Positions 63,953-64,000 of a stretch of DNA of 64,000 bases are shown piece by piece. The DNA is from Pseudomonadota bacterium. Its GTDB lineage: Bacteria; Pseudomonadota; Gammaproteobacteria; Steroidobacterales; JBCBZW01. Where the stretch lies: the NCBI GenBank assembly GCA_039193195.1, contig JBCCWS010000004.1:1-64000 (forward strand), given 5' to 3'. How positions within the stretch are numbered: the first letter of the stretch is position 1; each line of letters opens with the position of its first letter. The translations under genes and the position numbers were made by a program. The notes under the pieces were generated by a model that was not told the origin of the DNA, searched no databases, and was given only the letters and a program-made list of their open reading frames with translations.

Positions 63953-63998
63953 TGAGCTGGGCATGCCGAGCGCCCTGCGATTAGGCATGCCCAGCTCA
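63953..63998. terminator. Long perfect inverted repeat after the small peptide gene
   Basis: TGAGCTGGGCATGCC (63953-63967) and GGCATGCCCAGCTCA (63984-63998) are perfect 15-bp inverted copies with a 16-base loop, 22 bases past the peptide stop. It is probably a terminator, but the window ends 2 bases later so a T-tract cannot be seen. It might also be one end of a repeat or mobile element. Confidence 0.6.
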
Positions 63999-64000
63999 CT

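Overview
The window is about 64 kb of GC-rich, gene-dense DNA of the kind found in free-living Gammaproteobacteria. Supporting markers are a short 4.5S SRP RNA directly upstream of dnaX-ybaB-recR, orn facing rsgA, ppsA facing ppsR, DUF1249/YqiB, YdcH, DUF4197 and a bacterial lipocalin. GTG and TTG starts are common. No rRNA, tRNA, CRISPR array, intact IS element or prophage was recognised. The sequence does not fix genus or order.

Layout. 0-4.8 kb: a thioredoxin-type glutathione peroxidase, a tiny membrane ORF coupled to an MddA-like methyltransferase, a CadC-type regulator with TPRs, and a cupin. 4.8-11.8 kb: SRP RNA, dnaX-ybaB-recR, then M48 protease-rsgA divergent from orn and a DUF938 methyltransferase. 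11.8-18 kb: an RND permease/adaptor pair, a beta-propeller protein and an unknown membrane protein overlapping ppsA. 18-25 kb: ppsA/ppsR, phosphoglucomutase, DUF1249 and a coiled-coil protein. 25-35 kb: a second efflux operon (adaptor plus two RND permeases) behind a promoter with a dyad, then the tail-specific protease Prc with a strong terminator. 35-40 kb: small membrane protein, amidohydrolase, PilZ protein, acyl-CoA dehydrogenase, ChaC-like cyclotransferase, YdcH.

40-45 kb holds the most interesting cluster: ppk1 (polyphosphate synthesis), a CYTH-like/CHAD protein (CHAD domains bind polyphosphate granules) and a ParA-type ATPase whose start codon overlaps the CHAD stop. This looks like a system that makes polyphosphate granules and positions them. 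45-54 kb: a secreted unknown, gpmA with a CYTH phosphatase, a hydrolase, an MFS pump, a BLUF blue-light sensor, thiopurine methyltransferase, a multi-module methyltransferase, and modBC without a visible modA. 55-64 kb: TIGR03032 protein, single-domain response regulator, a perfect CRP-type site, a DUF6777-like protein with a PEP-CTERM-like tail, a CRTAC1/FG-GAP protein, an orphan excisionase-like HTH protein, DUF4197, lipocalin, a decayed-looking gene-poor stretch, a PNPOx-fold protein, and at the right edge a 62-residue peptide with three C-terminal cysteines in AT-richer DNA, followed by a long perfect inverted repeat.

Family names come from sequence motifs read by eye. No database search was possible.
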